Below, one piece after another: positions 1 to 5,857 of a DNA stretch of 6,525 nucleotides. This DNA comes from Campylobacteraceae bacterium (GTDB lineage Bacteria > Campylobacterota > Campylobacteria > Campylobacterales > Sulfurospirillaceae). The DNA lies in the NCBI GenBank assembly GCA_019162915.1, contig JAFLKZ010000117.1, positions 1 to 6,525 of the forward strand, in the 5' to 3' direction. Within the stretch, counting starts at the first letter, position 1, and every line of letters starts with the position of its first letter. The position numbers were made by a program, and so were the translations under genes. The notes beneath the pieces were generated by a model. The model made no database searches, was not told the DNA's origin, and was given only the letters and a program-made list of their open reading frames with translations.

Positions 1-865
1 TATGAAGCGATACCGCTTTTTGACGTAGCTTTTTCGACTTTTTAAAAAGCATATTCGCTGCCATTTGTGGACTTTGCGCAAGTGGCGGTAACGCAACATT
101 AACCGTATTGCCCTCAAAATCTATCAAATCAACATGAGATTGATACCCTTTGATAAGATGTAAGTTGGCTAAAACAAGACTCGCAATGCCGTTGACCTCA
201 TCACTTTGCGCATACAATTCTTCCTCATTTTCCAGATCATCTATCATTTTTGTAAGCTTTTCTATCTTCTTGGTAAGCTGTGCTAATTTTGCCGCTTTAA
301 AGCTCTCCAGCCTTACATGTAAACGTTTTGTATACGCTTCTTTTAGATATTCTTCGATACTTCCCTCTAAGATAAATGGCCTCTCGATAAGCTCACGAGG
401 GGGCAGTTTTTCCAATTCTTCGCCCACTCTAACACTGCGAAAAGAGATGCTAGGATCAATGTGGCGCATCGCTTCAAGCACGATTTCATTTTCATCGACG
501 ATAATTGCATTGGTATTACGTCCCGTAAATTCCATTTGCAAAACAGTACGAATCGCCTTATAACTCGAACTTGCCATCACGCAAATCCGCAAAATCCTAT
601 TGCCCTCTTCCACTTCAATACTTTCTATCTTGCTATTAGAAAAGCGTTTTGAGAGGATAATGTCAAAAGGCGCACTGTAAAGTTTCGAGCGTTTAAAATC
701 TTCTTTGAGAAACATATACGAATCATTACGACCCAAATCCACAAAAAGCGAAAGTCCATTGTCAAAAAAGATTTTAAGGACGCTATCGTCCACCCTTTGA
801 ATGGAGGAAATTTTGCGGTATTGTTGTAAAAATGTGGTAACTTTTACCAGTTCACTTCGTTTCAT
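1..865 (-). CDS. NFACT-family protein (RqcH/FbpA/Tae2-like), N-terminal part, cut by window edge
   Basis: The ATG at 865-863 opens a frame with no stop through 288 codons to the window's left edge, so the C-terminus, including the expected NFACT-R (DUF814) domain, is missing. Residues 1-180 look like the NFACT-N domain: the stretch MEFTGRNTNAIIVDENEI at 111-128 followed by EAMRH at 131-135 is typical. Residues about 185-225 are a charged helix that fits the first arm of the family's coiled coil. PLAQSPQMAANMLFKKSKKL at 261-280 fits the start of the second arm. Family members bind the 60S/50S-nascent chain-tRNA complex in ribosome-associated quality control (Rqc2, RqcH); some were first described as fibronectin-binding proteins. 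Which role applies here is inference. The gene starts 30 bp after the 306-residue gene upstream, with only a weak purine-rich ribosome binding site, so it may be cotranscribed with that gene. Confidence 0.88.
   Translation of the reverse strand, partial: MKRSELVKVTTFLQQYRKISSIQRVDDSVLKIFFDNGLSLFVDLGRNDSYMFLKEDFKRSKLYSAPFDIILSKRFSNSKIESIEVEEGNRILRICVMASSSYKAIRTVLQMEFTGRNTNAIIVDENEIVLEAMRHIDPSISFRSVRVGEELEKLPPRELIERPFILEGSIEEYLKEAYTKRLHVRLESFKAAKLAQLTKKIEKLTKMIDDLENEEELYAQSDEVNGIASLVLANLHLIKGYQSHVDLIDFEGNTVNVALPPLAQSPQMAANMLFKKSKKLRQKAVSLH
313..322. repeat. TTACATGTAA palindrome, copy 1 (inside the NFACT gene)
   Basis: A perfect 10-bp palindrome, read in frame on the minus strand as TTA CAT GTA (Leu-His-Val). 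Confidence 0.8.
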
Positions 866-895
866 GGGTTTCTTTCTTTGTTTATCTTTATTGAG

Positions 896-1816
896 TTAAT
901 TTTCAGTATTTATTTTTTGAGTAATTTTTGACAATTCTTGTTCAAATAATTCTCGTTTTTTCTTCGCTTGTTTTTCTGCTATTTTTTCATCTAAAATAAG
1001 TTCTATCCCATTTTTTAATGTCAAAAAATACTTTTTACATTCATCCTCACTTAGTTCGTGAATACCCTTACTCACAACACCATAATAATCTTTACGCTCA
1101 ACAATCACTTTAGGTAAATACGCACTAAGCAACTCTATTTTTTCACTCATTCTTCTCTGATTAAATTCCTCATTGGTAATTACTCCCTCATTGAGAGCTT
1201 TATCTTTTGCTTCGTATATGAAACTTTCAAATATTCGCCTTAAATAAACAAAAGCCCCGATGCCAACACCATGAGAAAATAAGCCTATCGCTTTACTAAA
1301 TTCTTCACCTTTGTCTTTTCCAAGTTCTCTTTTATAAACTTTTATTTCTTCCTCAAGAGAATTTGCGACGGAAGGATACTGCCCTATTTTTTGAATAAAC
1401 CCATCTGTGATATTGAAGGTAAAAAAGATTCGGTGGGAATGATTATGAGTACAATAAAATTCTAAAGTGAATGTTCTATTTTTAAAACCGTAACTACTTT
1501 TATAAGTATATGCAATTGCATCATAAACTTCCTTTGGAGTGTAAAGTATTGCTGTTGATTTCGTACCAAGATGTTCATATACATGAGGAGTTGTAAAACT
1601 CGTTACATTTTTTCTCTTGATTAAATCCGTTCTGAAAATGCTTTCTTGTTTGCAATCAAGACAATATGTTCTTATGGCACCATCAAAAAATTCTAATTGA
1701 AGTATTTGCATAAGTACCTCTACATTATGCTCTTCTCCAAGACTGATAGGTTCATAAAGCCCTTTTTTCAAGAAAAACTCTTCTGGTGTTGGTAGTGTAA
1801 TTTTCGCATCTTCCAT
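896..1816 (-). CDS. Uncharacterised 306-aa protein with CxxC...CxHxHxH metal-site pattern, possibly DUF4145/HEPN-like C-terminus
   Basis: I do not recognise a named family. A clear AGGGAG lies 9 nt before the ATG at 1816, which supports the start. The N-terminal half holds C52-x2-C55 and, 66 residues later, C122-x-H124-x-H126-x-H128, a plausible zinc-binding set. The second half is helical: AIGLFSHGVGIGAFVYLRRI at 176-195, then FES and a charged stretch, ending in KGIHELSEDECKKYF at 250-264. This Arg-Arg plus later His and acidic layout resembles DUF4145/HEPN-type domains seen in defence-linked proteins, but that is only a resemblance by eye. The last 30 residues are lysine- and glutamate-rich and may form a coiled coil. 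No signal peptide or membrane segment is visible. The gene begins 24 bp after the toxin stop, so it probably belongs to the toxin-antitoxin transcript. Its DNA looks more AT-rich than the metabolic genes nearby, consistent with acquired DNA. Confidence 0.85.
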   Translation of the reverse strand: MEDAKITLPTPEEFFLKKGLYEPISLGEEHNVEVLMQILQLEFFDGAIRTYCLDCKQESIFRTDLIKRKNVTSFTTPHVYEHLGTKSTAILYTPKEVYDAIAYTYKSSYGFKNRTFTLEFYCTHNHSHRIFFTFNITDGFIQKIGQYPSVANSLEEEIKVYKRELGKDKGEEFSKAIGLFSHGVGIGAFVYLRRIFESFIYEAKDKALNEGVITNEEFNQRRMSEKIELLSAYLPKVIVERKDYYGVVSKGIHELSEDECKKYFLTLKNGIELILDEKIAEKQAKKKRELFEQELSKITQKINTEN

Positions 1817-1840
1817 TCTACTAAACTCCCTAATATTATT

Positions 1841-2113
1841 TTACCTCTCTACCCACTTAAAAATTTCTAATATCCAAATTGCATCTGCTTGTACTTTATA
1901 AATGATGGTATACCCTTGATAAACTAAATCTCGATACGATGTATCTTCAAAATAGACAGAAGCGCGGTATTTGAGAGGAAAATCTATAAGCCCTTGGATT
2001 TCATGCTCTAGCTCTTTTTCAAACTTGATGGCTGCAGAGACTTTATCTTTGGCGATAAATCTTAAAATGGAGATTAACTGCGATGTATAGTGTGTGTCCT
2101 TGAGGATGTTCAT
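1841..2113 (-). CDS. ParE/RelE-superfamily toxin of a type II toxin-antitoxin pair
   Basis: The 90-residue product has the size and layout of a ParE/RelE toxin. It has two N-terminal helices (about 8-45), then a beta-rich half with YRASVYFEDTSYRDLVYQGY at 49-68, YTIIYKV at 68-74 and the closing strand IWILEIFKW at 79-87. Arg50, Arg61 and the hydrophobic core ending in Ile-Phe-Lys-Trp are typical of the fold. Members either poison gyrase (ParE) or cut mRNA on the ribosome (RelE). The closing strand and the lack of a clear catalytic set lean towards ParE, but the target cannot be settled from sequence. Its ATG overlaps the antitoxin stop as ATGA, so the two are translationally coupled, antitoxin first. 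A chromosomal pair of this kind usually represses its own promoter. Confidence 0.88.
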   Translation of the reverse strand: MNILKDTHYTSQLISILRFIAKDKVSAAIKFEKELEHEIQGLIDFPLKYRASVYFEDTSYRDLVYQGYTIIYKVQADAIWILEIFKWVER

Positions 2114-2361
2114 CTTTGTGCGATGCCCAACTCGGACTCAAAAAAATCTTTCATTTGGGTAGTATAATTTTCTTGGCTCACAAACTCGCCTTTTTCAATT
2201 CTTTGCTCAGAGGCTAACACTCTTTTTCGCACCTCTTCAATACTACTAATGTTGATAGTATCTTCAATAATTTCAACTTTTTTATCTTTAATCAAACTCT
2301 CTATAAGTGCCCGGAAATGAGGGAAAAATGCCTCTTCCACTTTTAAGCTAATAGTCTGCAT
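2110..2361 (-). CDS. Antitoxin partner of the ParE/RelE toxin
   Basis: An 83-residue protein encoded directly before the toxin and overlapping it by four bases. The N-terminus MQTISLKVEEAFFPHFRALI is a strand plus amphipathic helix that could form the DNA-binding or dimerising part. Residues 41-65 are a charged linker, and the segment around 63-79 (SQENYTTQMKDFFESEL) is the kind of C-terminal helix that wraps the toxin. I cannot assign it to the ribbon-helix-helix, Phd or other class with certainty. The start is well supported: AAGGAG lies 6 nt before the ATG, and an extended -10 lies 32 nt upstream of it. Gene order, sizes and overlap identify the function more strongly than the sequence itself. 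Confidence 0.83.
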   Translation of the reverse strand: MQTISLKVEEAFFPHFRALIESLIKDKKVEIIEDTINISSIEEVRKRVLASEQRIEKGEFVSQENYTTQMKDFFESELGIAQR

Positions 2362-2386
2362 TTAGTGCTCCTTTGATAAAAATACA

Positions 2387-2402
2387 TGGTTTTATTATAC
2401 CA
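2387..2402 (-). promoter_or_regulatory. Extended -10 promoter and possible autoregulatory dyad for the toxin-antitoxin operon
   Basis: On the minus strand TATAAT sits at 2399-2394, directly preceded by TGG, giving an extended -10 (TGG TATAAT). No good -35 is visible at 17-18 bp, which an extended -10 tolerates. The -10 is framed by TGGT and ACCA (2387-2390 and 2399-2402 on the plus strand), an imperfect dyad over the promoter core where an antitoxin-toxin complex could bind. The glycerate kinase stop codon TAA (2397-2395) lies inside the hexamer. Confidence 0.55.
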
Positions 2403-3558
2403 CATTGCATGGTTGCTTCGTTTTGCTTATTTTGATCAACCGAAATATCTCTTCCACACTCTGTTTCATCAGCTTTTGCGTGTTCTCTTTTTGCATCGCG
2501 TCGCACAAGCTCATCGGATAATTCATAATTGAAAATATTGCATCAACGCCGTATTGGTGTGCGTCTTTGGCATCATCTTCGACATGTCCAGCAAGCGCGA
2601 TTAAAGGAACTTTGTGTTTTTGCGTGAGTTTTGAGATGCCACTGATGACTTTTCCCATGAGCGATTGCGCGTCTATTTTGCCCTCACCGGTGATGACAAA
2701 GTCGGCATTTTTTATTTTTTCTTCAAAATGTATGGTATCCAAAACTATCTCTATTCCGGATCGAAGCTGTGCATTTAAAAAAGCTAAAAATCCTCCACCC
2801 AGCGCACCTGCCGCACCTGTTCCATTAATGTGGGCGATATCTTTACCTAAATATTTTTCGATAATGGTTGCAAAATGTTTAACATTTTCATCCAAAAGAA
2901 GCACCATTTCCTCGGTTGCCCCTTTTTGTCTACCGTAAATCTGTGATGCACCACGCATTCCATACATCGGATTATCCACATCACATGCGATAAGAAAATG
3001 GCACGATTGGAGCTCTTCTAGCGCGTGTGAAGTATCGATGGAGTGAATTTTACCTAACTCTCCTCCCCCTAAACCAACCTCAACACCCGATTTATCTAAA
3101 AATCGATACCCCAAAGCTTGAAGCATACCCACACCCGCATCATTGGTTGCACTGCCTCCAATGCCCACGATAAACTCTCTGCATCCTTTAGCAATAGCAT
3201 CGCTAATCAACTCACCCACCCCAAATGTTGTGGTCACAAGAGGATTTCGTTTTTCTATGGGAACAAGAGGTAAACCTGAACTTCGCGCCATCTCAATGAC
3301 CGCCGTTTTACCATCACCCAAAATCCCATACTGCGCTTGTATCTCACCCATCAATGGGTCATGGACTTTACATGTAATGATGTCTCCATTGGTGTTGTTA
3401 ACCAACGCTTGAAGCGTTCCCTCACCACCATCAGCGACTTCACACGCTTCGATTAAAGCATCAGGATAAACTATTTTTATGCCCTCTTCAATGGAAATCG
3501 AAAGCTCCTGCGAACTCATACATCCCTTAAATGAGTCTATAGCGATAACCACTTTCAT
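2395..3558 (-). CDS. garK: Glycerate kinase (GarK/GlxK family)
   Basis: This cytosolic enzyme phosphorylates D-glycerate with ATP; GarK/GlxK-type enzymes give 2-phosphoglycerate for glycolysis. The 387-residue length matches the family's roughly 380. Family motifs appear in order: AIDSFKG at 6-12, VADGGEGT at 41-48, IEMARSSGL at 88-96, GIGGSATNDAGVGM at 132-145, CDVDNPMYGMRGA at 192-204 with GRQKGA at 209-214, GTGAAGALGGG at 246-256, and ADFVITGEGKIDAQSLMGK at 285-303. All look intact. The frame is open 14 codons further upstream, but ATG at 3558 is chosen because the family N-terminus begins MKVVIAIDSFKG and AGAGGA lies 7-8 nt before it; the longer form would run well into ogt. The ATG overlaps the ogt stop (ATGA), so translation is probably coupled. 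Glycerate may come from glyoxylate, serine or sugar-acid breakdown; the window does not say which. Confidence 0.95.
   Translation of the reverse strand: MKVVIAIDSFKGCMSSQELSISIEEGIKIVYPDALIEACEVADGGEGTLQALVNNTNGDIITCKVHDPLMGEIQAQYGILGDGKTAVIEMARSSGLPLVPIEKRNPLVTTTFGVGELISDAIAKGCREFIVGIGGSATNDAGVGMLQALGYRFLDKSGVEVGLGGGELGKIHSIDTSHALEELQSCHFLIACDVDNPMYGMRGASQIYGRQKGATEEMVLLLDENVKHFATIIEKYLGKDIAHINGTGAAGALGGGFLAFLNAQLRSGIEIVLDTIHFEEKIKNADFVITGEGKIDAQSLMGKVISGISKLTQKHKVPLIALAGHVEDDAKDAHQYGVDAIFSIMNYPMSLCDAMQKENTQKLMKQSVEEIFRLIKISKTKQPCNVV
3368..3377. repeat. TTACATGTAA palindrome, copy 2 (inside glycerate kinase)
   Basis: A perfect copy, read on the minus strand as ATT ACA TGT AAA (Ile-Thr-Cys-Lys), a different codon phase from copy 1. 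Confidence 0.8.
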
Positions 3559-4010
3559 CTGTTTTTCCTCTCTAATTCTAGTAAAAATTCTTTGCGCCAA
3601 AGACCACCACTATAACCCCCAATTCCTCCACTTTTCGCAATCACACGATGACAAGGGATGATGAGGGGAATAGGATTTTTGCCATTAGCATTGGCAACGG
3701 CGCGAACTGCTTTGGGATGTTTTAGGATGTCCGATTCCTCACTATATGAGATGGTTTTGCCATAAGGAATGTTTTGTAAAATATCCCAAACACCTCGCTG
3801 AAAAGGCGTTCCTTTGGGATTAAGTGCCACATAAAAGTCTTTGAGTTTACCCCTAAAATACGCTTCTAGTTCTATCATAAGCTGTTCAATATGAACATTA
3901 GACTCTTGACACTCAAGTGCATTTTCATCAAAATCCAAAGAACAAATTCCTAACTCATCTGCCCTGACAACTATTTTTCCAAGCGGCGTTTGAAAGGTTT
4001 TTTGAGCCAT
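3555..4010 (-). CDS. ogt: Methylated-DNA--[protein]-cysteine S-methyltransferase
   Basis: A suicide repair protein that moves the methyl group from O6-methylguanine (and O4-methylthymine) to its own cysteine. Over the C-terminal domain the key human AGT residues line up without gaps: Tyr89 (SYS) in the helix before the DNA-binding helix, the intercalating arginine Arg103 in AVRAV, Asn112, the nucleophile Cys120 in IPCHRVI with His121, and Glu147 of the active-site network. GGYSGGLWRKEFLLELE at 131-147 closes the domain. The N-terminal about 65 residues form the usual poorly conserved RNase H-like domain. At 151 residues it is a single-function Ogt/AdaB type with no Ada regulatory domain. Ribosome binding sequences AAAGG and AGGA precede the ATG. 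It is the first gene of its unit and overlaps the glycerate kinase by four bases. Confidence 0.96.
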   Translation of the reverse strand: MAQKTFQTPLGKIVVRADELGICSLDFDENALECQESNVHIEQLMIELEAYFRGKLKDFYVALNPKGTPFQRGVWDILQNIPYGKTISYSEESDILKHPKAVRAVANANGKNPIPLIIPCHRVIAKSGGIGGYSGGLWRKEFLLELERKNR

Positions 4011-4035
4011 CGTCCTGCCTTTATACTTTTTGTCA

Positions 4036-4041
4036 ATTATA
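4036..4041 (-). promoter_or_regulatory. Probable -10 box for ogt-garK
   Basis: On the minus strand TATAAT lies 25 nt before the ogt ATG. The hexamer 17 bp upstream reads GTTTAA, a weak -35, in an A-rich stretch. The expected start site is near 4029-4030, giving a leader of about 20 nt. The palindrome at 4070-4079 would be centred about 45 bp upstream of that start. Confidence 0.5.
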
Positions 4042-4069
4042 CCTCTTTTACTTTTATTTTAAACACTTC

Positions 4070-4079
4070 TTACATGTAA
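4070..4079. repeat. TTACATGTAA palindrome, copy 3 (ogt/Crp-Fnr intergenic)
   Basis: A perfect copy just upstream of the weak -35 proposed for ogt and left of the nested inverted repeat. Position alone would suit an activator or repressor site, but copies inside genes argue against a purely local operator. Confidence 0.8.
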
Positions 4080-4081
4080 AG

Positions 4082-4122
4082 CATGTTATGATTTCACTTT
4101 AAAGAAGTGAAAATGGAACATG
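4082..4122. repeat. Nested inverted repeat in the ogt/Crp-Fnr intergenic region
   Basis: The inner arms TTTCACTT (4092-4099) and AAGTGAAA (4105-4112) are perfect complements around the 5-nt centre TAAAG. Four unpaired bases out on each side, CATGTT (4082-4087) and AACATG (4117-4122) also pair perfectly, so the two stems share one axis at 4102. It could be an operator between the divergent genes or an RNA hairpin in the leader of the regulator mRNA. There is no long T tract, so a terminator is unlikely. Confidence 0.6.
4084..4092 (+). promoter_or_regulatory. Candidate extended -10 for the Crp/Fnr regulator gene
   Basis: TGT followed by TATGAT (5 of 6 to the -10 consensus) forms a possible extended -10. 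It would start transcription near 4099 and place the inner inverted repeat at the 5' end of the mRNA. An alternative is TTGACG at 4126-4131 as a -35, but the hexamer 17 bp downstream is poor. The choice between them is uncertain. Confidence 0.3.
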
Positions 4123-4146
4123 TTATTGACGTAGATATCCAAATCT

Positions 4147-4158
4147 TTTACATGTAAA
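4147..4158. repeat. TTTACATGTAAA palindrome, copy 4 (5' leader of the Crp/Fnr gene)
   Basis: A perfect 12-bp version whose right arm overlaps the AAAGG ribosome binding site of the regulator gene. Its centre is 78 bp from copy 3. A protein bound here could block expression of the regulator. Confidence 0.8.
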
Positions 4159-4166
4159 GGCTACTC

Positions 4167-4781
4167 ATGTTAAATTTAGAAGAGTTTGAATTTGCACAAA
4201 AACTAAGCTGCGAAGAATTAGCTTATCTCAAATTACATGCTAAACACATTACCATCCCTAAAGAAAGTATTTTGTTTTATCAAGATGATATTTGCAAAGA
4301 TATATTATTGTTAGGGCGTGGTGAGATAGAACTTTACATGTACGGAGAAAATGATAAAAAAATTCCTCTCTACGCGCTAAAAGCAGGAGAGCAATGCGTT
4401 ATTAACACCTCTAGTACTATTTCTCAAACGCCCGCCATTGGAACGGCTCAAAGCCTGAGTGATATCGAGGGTTGGCTGATTAGTGAAGCCGTAGTCAAAT
4501 ATCTGATGCACGCTTCGCCTTCCTATCTTAACTTCGTTTTCTCTCTTTTTACCATTAAACTTGATGCACTCGCTACACTTATCCAAGATATCAAATTTAA
4601 AAAACTTGATAGTAGAATTTTAGAATCGCTCAAAGCACATGAAACACCCTTTATCCAAACAACGCACGAAGCTTTAGCTCAAGTTCTTGGCACATCAAGA
4701 GTCGTTATCAGTCGTGTACTTAAAGACTTGGAACGACAAAATCTCATCAAACTGCACCGTAAAAAGATAGAACTTTTGTAA
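4167..4781 (+). CDS. Crp/Fnr-family transcriptional regulator
   Basis: A 204-residue DNA-binding regulator. Residues about 10-110 fit the cyclic-nucleotide-binding-like beta-roll (GRGEIELYMYG at 50-60, LKAGEQCVINTSS at 71-83). Residues 115-145 fit the long dimer helix, and 147-204 the winged helix-turn-helix, with recognition helix GTSRVVISRVLKDLE at 175-189 and a closing wing at about 193-203. The four-cysteine [4Fe-4S] set of classical FNR is absent: cysteines occur only at 15, 43 and 77. Cys77 lies in the GEQCVI segment, similar to a conserved cysteine in part of the superfamily. The CRP cAMP-contact pattern (RxSxEI... with GELG) is not evident either, so the signal is unknown. The start is supported by AAAGG 6 nt before ATG. 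It is divergent from ogt and stands 176 bp upstream of ttdA on the same strand, so ttdAB is the nearest candidate target (inference). Confidence 0.92.
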   Translation: MLNLEEFEFAQKLSCEELAYLKLHAKHITIPKESILFYQDDICKDILLLGRGEIELYMYGENDKKIPLYALKAGEQCVINTSSTISQTPAIGTAQSLSDIEGWLISEAVVKYLMHASPSYLNFVFSLFTIKLDALATLIQDIKFKKLDSRILESLKAHETPFIQTTHEALAQVLGTSRVVISRVLKDLERQNLIKLHRKKIELL

Positions 4782-4864
4782 CTATTTTGATTATTTGCAT
4801 TCAAAAATCTACTACAGTTTTTTCTCTCTCGCATAATATAACTTTAAGTATGAAACGCTTACAA

Positions 4865-4894
4865 TTATCAGTGATATGTGATGTGTGATAAAAT
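4865..4894 (+). promoter_or_regulatory. Probable ttdAB promoter with 7-bp direct repeats and a short dyad
   Basis: Three units with the 7-bp period GTGATnn begin at 4871, 4878 and 4885. The first overlaps the dyad TATCA-G-TGATA (4866-4876). The third runs into TGA-TAAAAT (4886-4894), a 5-of-6 extended -10. If that -10 is used, transcripts start near 4901 and the repeats cover the promoter spacer, a place suited to a repressor or a MerR-like mechanism. A Crp/Fnr activator site would normally lie further upstream. Confidence 0.4.
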
Positions 4895-4945
4895 ATTAAA
4901 TATATAGATTTGATGACTCACTTCATAGATAAAAGTTTACGCAGT

Positions 4946-4950
4946 AAGGA
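4946..4950 (+). promoter_or_regulatory. Ribosome binding site that sets the ttdA start
   Basis: AAGGA lies 7 nt before ATG at 4958. The upstream in-frame TTG (4910) and ATG (4913) have only AT-rich sequence before them, and ATG at 4982 lacks a comparable site, so 4958 is preferred. Confidence 0.7.
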
Positions 4951-4957
4951 TAAAACG

Positions 4958-5857
4958 ATGTTTATACTCAATAAAAAAGAGATGATGACTCAGACTTTGG
5001 GAAAATTTGTGGATTTAGTGTCCAAAGAACTTCCCGATGATGTGATGGCAAAGCTCAGCGAGCTTAGGGTTCAAGAAGAGCAACCTTTGGCAAAAGTCAT
5101 TTATGATGTCATGTTTGAAAATATGGATAAAGCTAAGAAACTCAGTCGCCAAACGTGCCAAGATACGGGAGTTATCCAATATTTTGTACGCTCAGGGGCA
5201 AAATTTCCCTACCTAGGACAACTGCGAGCCATTTTAAAAGAGGCTACGATTCTTGCCACTAAAAGTGCACCACTTCGGCTTAATGCGGTTGAAGTTTTCG
5301 ATGAAGTTAATACAGGAACCAATATCGGAACCGATGTACCCTATATTATTTGGGAAATCGTGGATGATAGTACCAATGTGGAGATAGAAATCTATCAAGC
5401 AGGGGGCGGATGCTCACTCCCAGGGCGCTCCATCGTTTTACCTCCACTTGCTGGTTATGAGGGGGCGATGCAATTTGTTTTCGATACCGTTGTCAACTGG
5501 GGTATCAACGCATGCCCGCCCCTTATCGTTGGTATCGGCATTGGAACCTGTTCTAATTCATCGGCGTTACTCTCTAAAAAAGCGATGCTTCGCCCCATTG
5601 GAACCTCTAACCCTCATCCAAAAGCGGCAGAGATGGAAAAAACCATTGAAAAAGGTCTTAATGCCATAGGGCTTGGACCGCAAGGAATTTCTGGAAAAAA
5701 TAGCGTTATGGCAGTACATGTCGAGGGCATGGCACATCACCCTTCTGTTTTAGGAGTGGGTGTGACCATAGGCTGTTGGGCAAATCGCCATGGCATTATT
5801 CGTTTTGATGAAAATATGAATTATGAAATTATGTCGCACAAAGGAGCTATCCTATGA
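4958..5857 (+). CDS. ttdA: L(+)-tartrate dehydratase alpha subunit (class I fumarase-type, Fe-S)
   Basis: This is the Fe-S subunit of a two-subunit hydro-lyase. With TtdB it would dehydrate L-tartrate to oxaloacetate; close relatives interconvert fumarate and malate. From the chosen start it has 299 residues, against about 303 for E. coli TtdA, which it follows along its whole length from LPDDVMAKL at 25-33. CQDTG (Cys67), NACPP (Cys186) and GCWANRHG (Cys273) match the three cluster cysteines of the class I family. NAVEVFDEVNTGTNIG at 109-124, GGGCSLPGR at 149-157 and LRPIGTSNPHPKAAE at 211-225 are also well kept. The frame extends 15 codons upstream without a ribosome site, so that extension is rejected. 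The stop overlaps the ttdB start by four bases. The tartrate call rests on remembered similarity to TtdA; a fumarase role in the TCA cycle cannot be excluded. Confidence 0.9.
   Translation: MFILNKKEMMTQTLGKFVDLVSKELPDDVMAKLSELRVQEEQPLAKVIYDVMFENMDKAKKLSRQTCQDTGVIQYFVRSGAKFPYLGQLRAILKEATILATKSAPLRLNAVEVFDEVNTGTNIGTDVPYIIWEIVDDSTNVEIEIYQAGGGCSLPGRSIVLPPLAGYEGAMQFVFDTVVNWGINACPPLIVGIGIGTCSNSSALLSKKAMLRPIGTSNPHPKAAEMEKTIEKGLNAIGLGPQGISGKNSVMAVHVEGMAHHPSVLGVGVTIGCWANRHGIIRFDENMNYEIMSHKGAIL

Noticed and set aside
150..652. Plus-strand open frames of 137 and 63 codons
   Set aside because: They lie antisense to the NFACT gene, have low-complexity Ser/Phe-rich or unremarkable translations, and lack ribosome binding sites; the minus-strand frame has clear family motifs.
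2581..2588. GACATGTC as another copy of the palindrome family
   Set aside because: It shares only the ACATGT core, which is expected by chance about 1.6 times per 6.5 kb.
2567..3661. Three plus-strand open frames opposite glycerate kinase and ogt
   Set aside because: They are antisense shadows of strongly conserved genes, with Ser/Pro/Cys-rich translations and no family resemblance.
4377..4586. Minus-strand 69-codon frame inside the Crp/Fnr gene
   Set aside because: It is a shadow of a well-supported regulator gene, with no ribosome site or recognisable motif.
4786..4808. Weak inverted repeat TTTTGA...TCAAAA after the Crp/Fnr gene
   Set aside because: The stem is 6 bp of A/T-rich pairs with a 10-nt loop; it matches neither a credible terminator nor an FNR box.
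4910..4957. Longer ttdA start at TTG 4910 or ATG 4913
   Set aside because: There is no ribosome binding site before either, and the extension has no family counterpart; ATG 4958 has AAGGA at good spacing.
5448..5669. Plus-strand 73-codon frame inside ttdA
   Set aside because: It is an out-of-frame shadow of ttdA, whose cluster cysteines and motifs run through the same bases.
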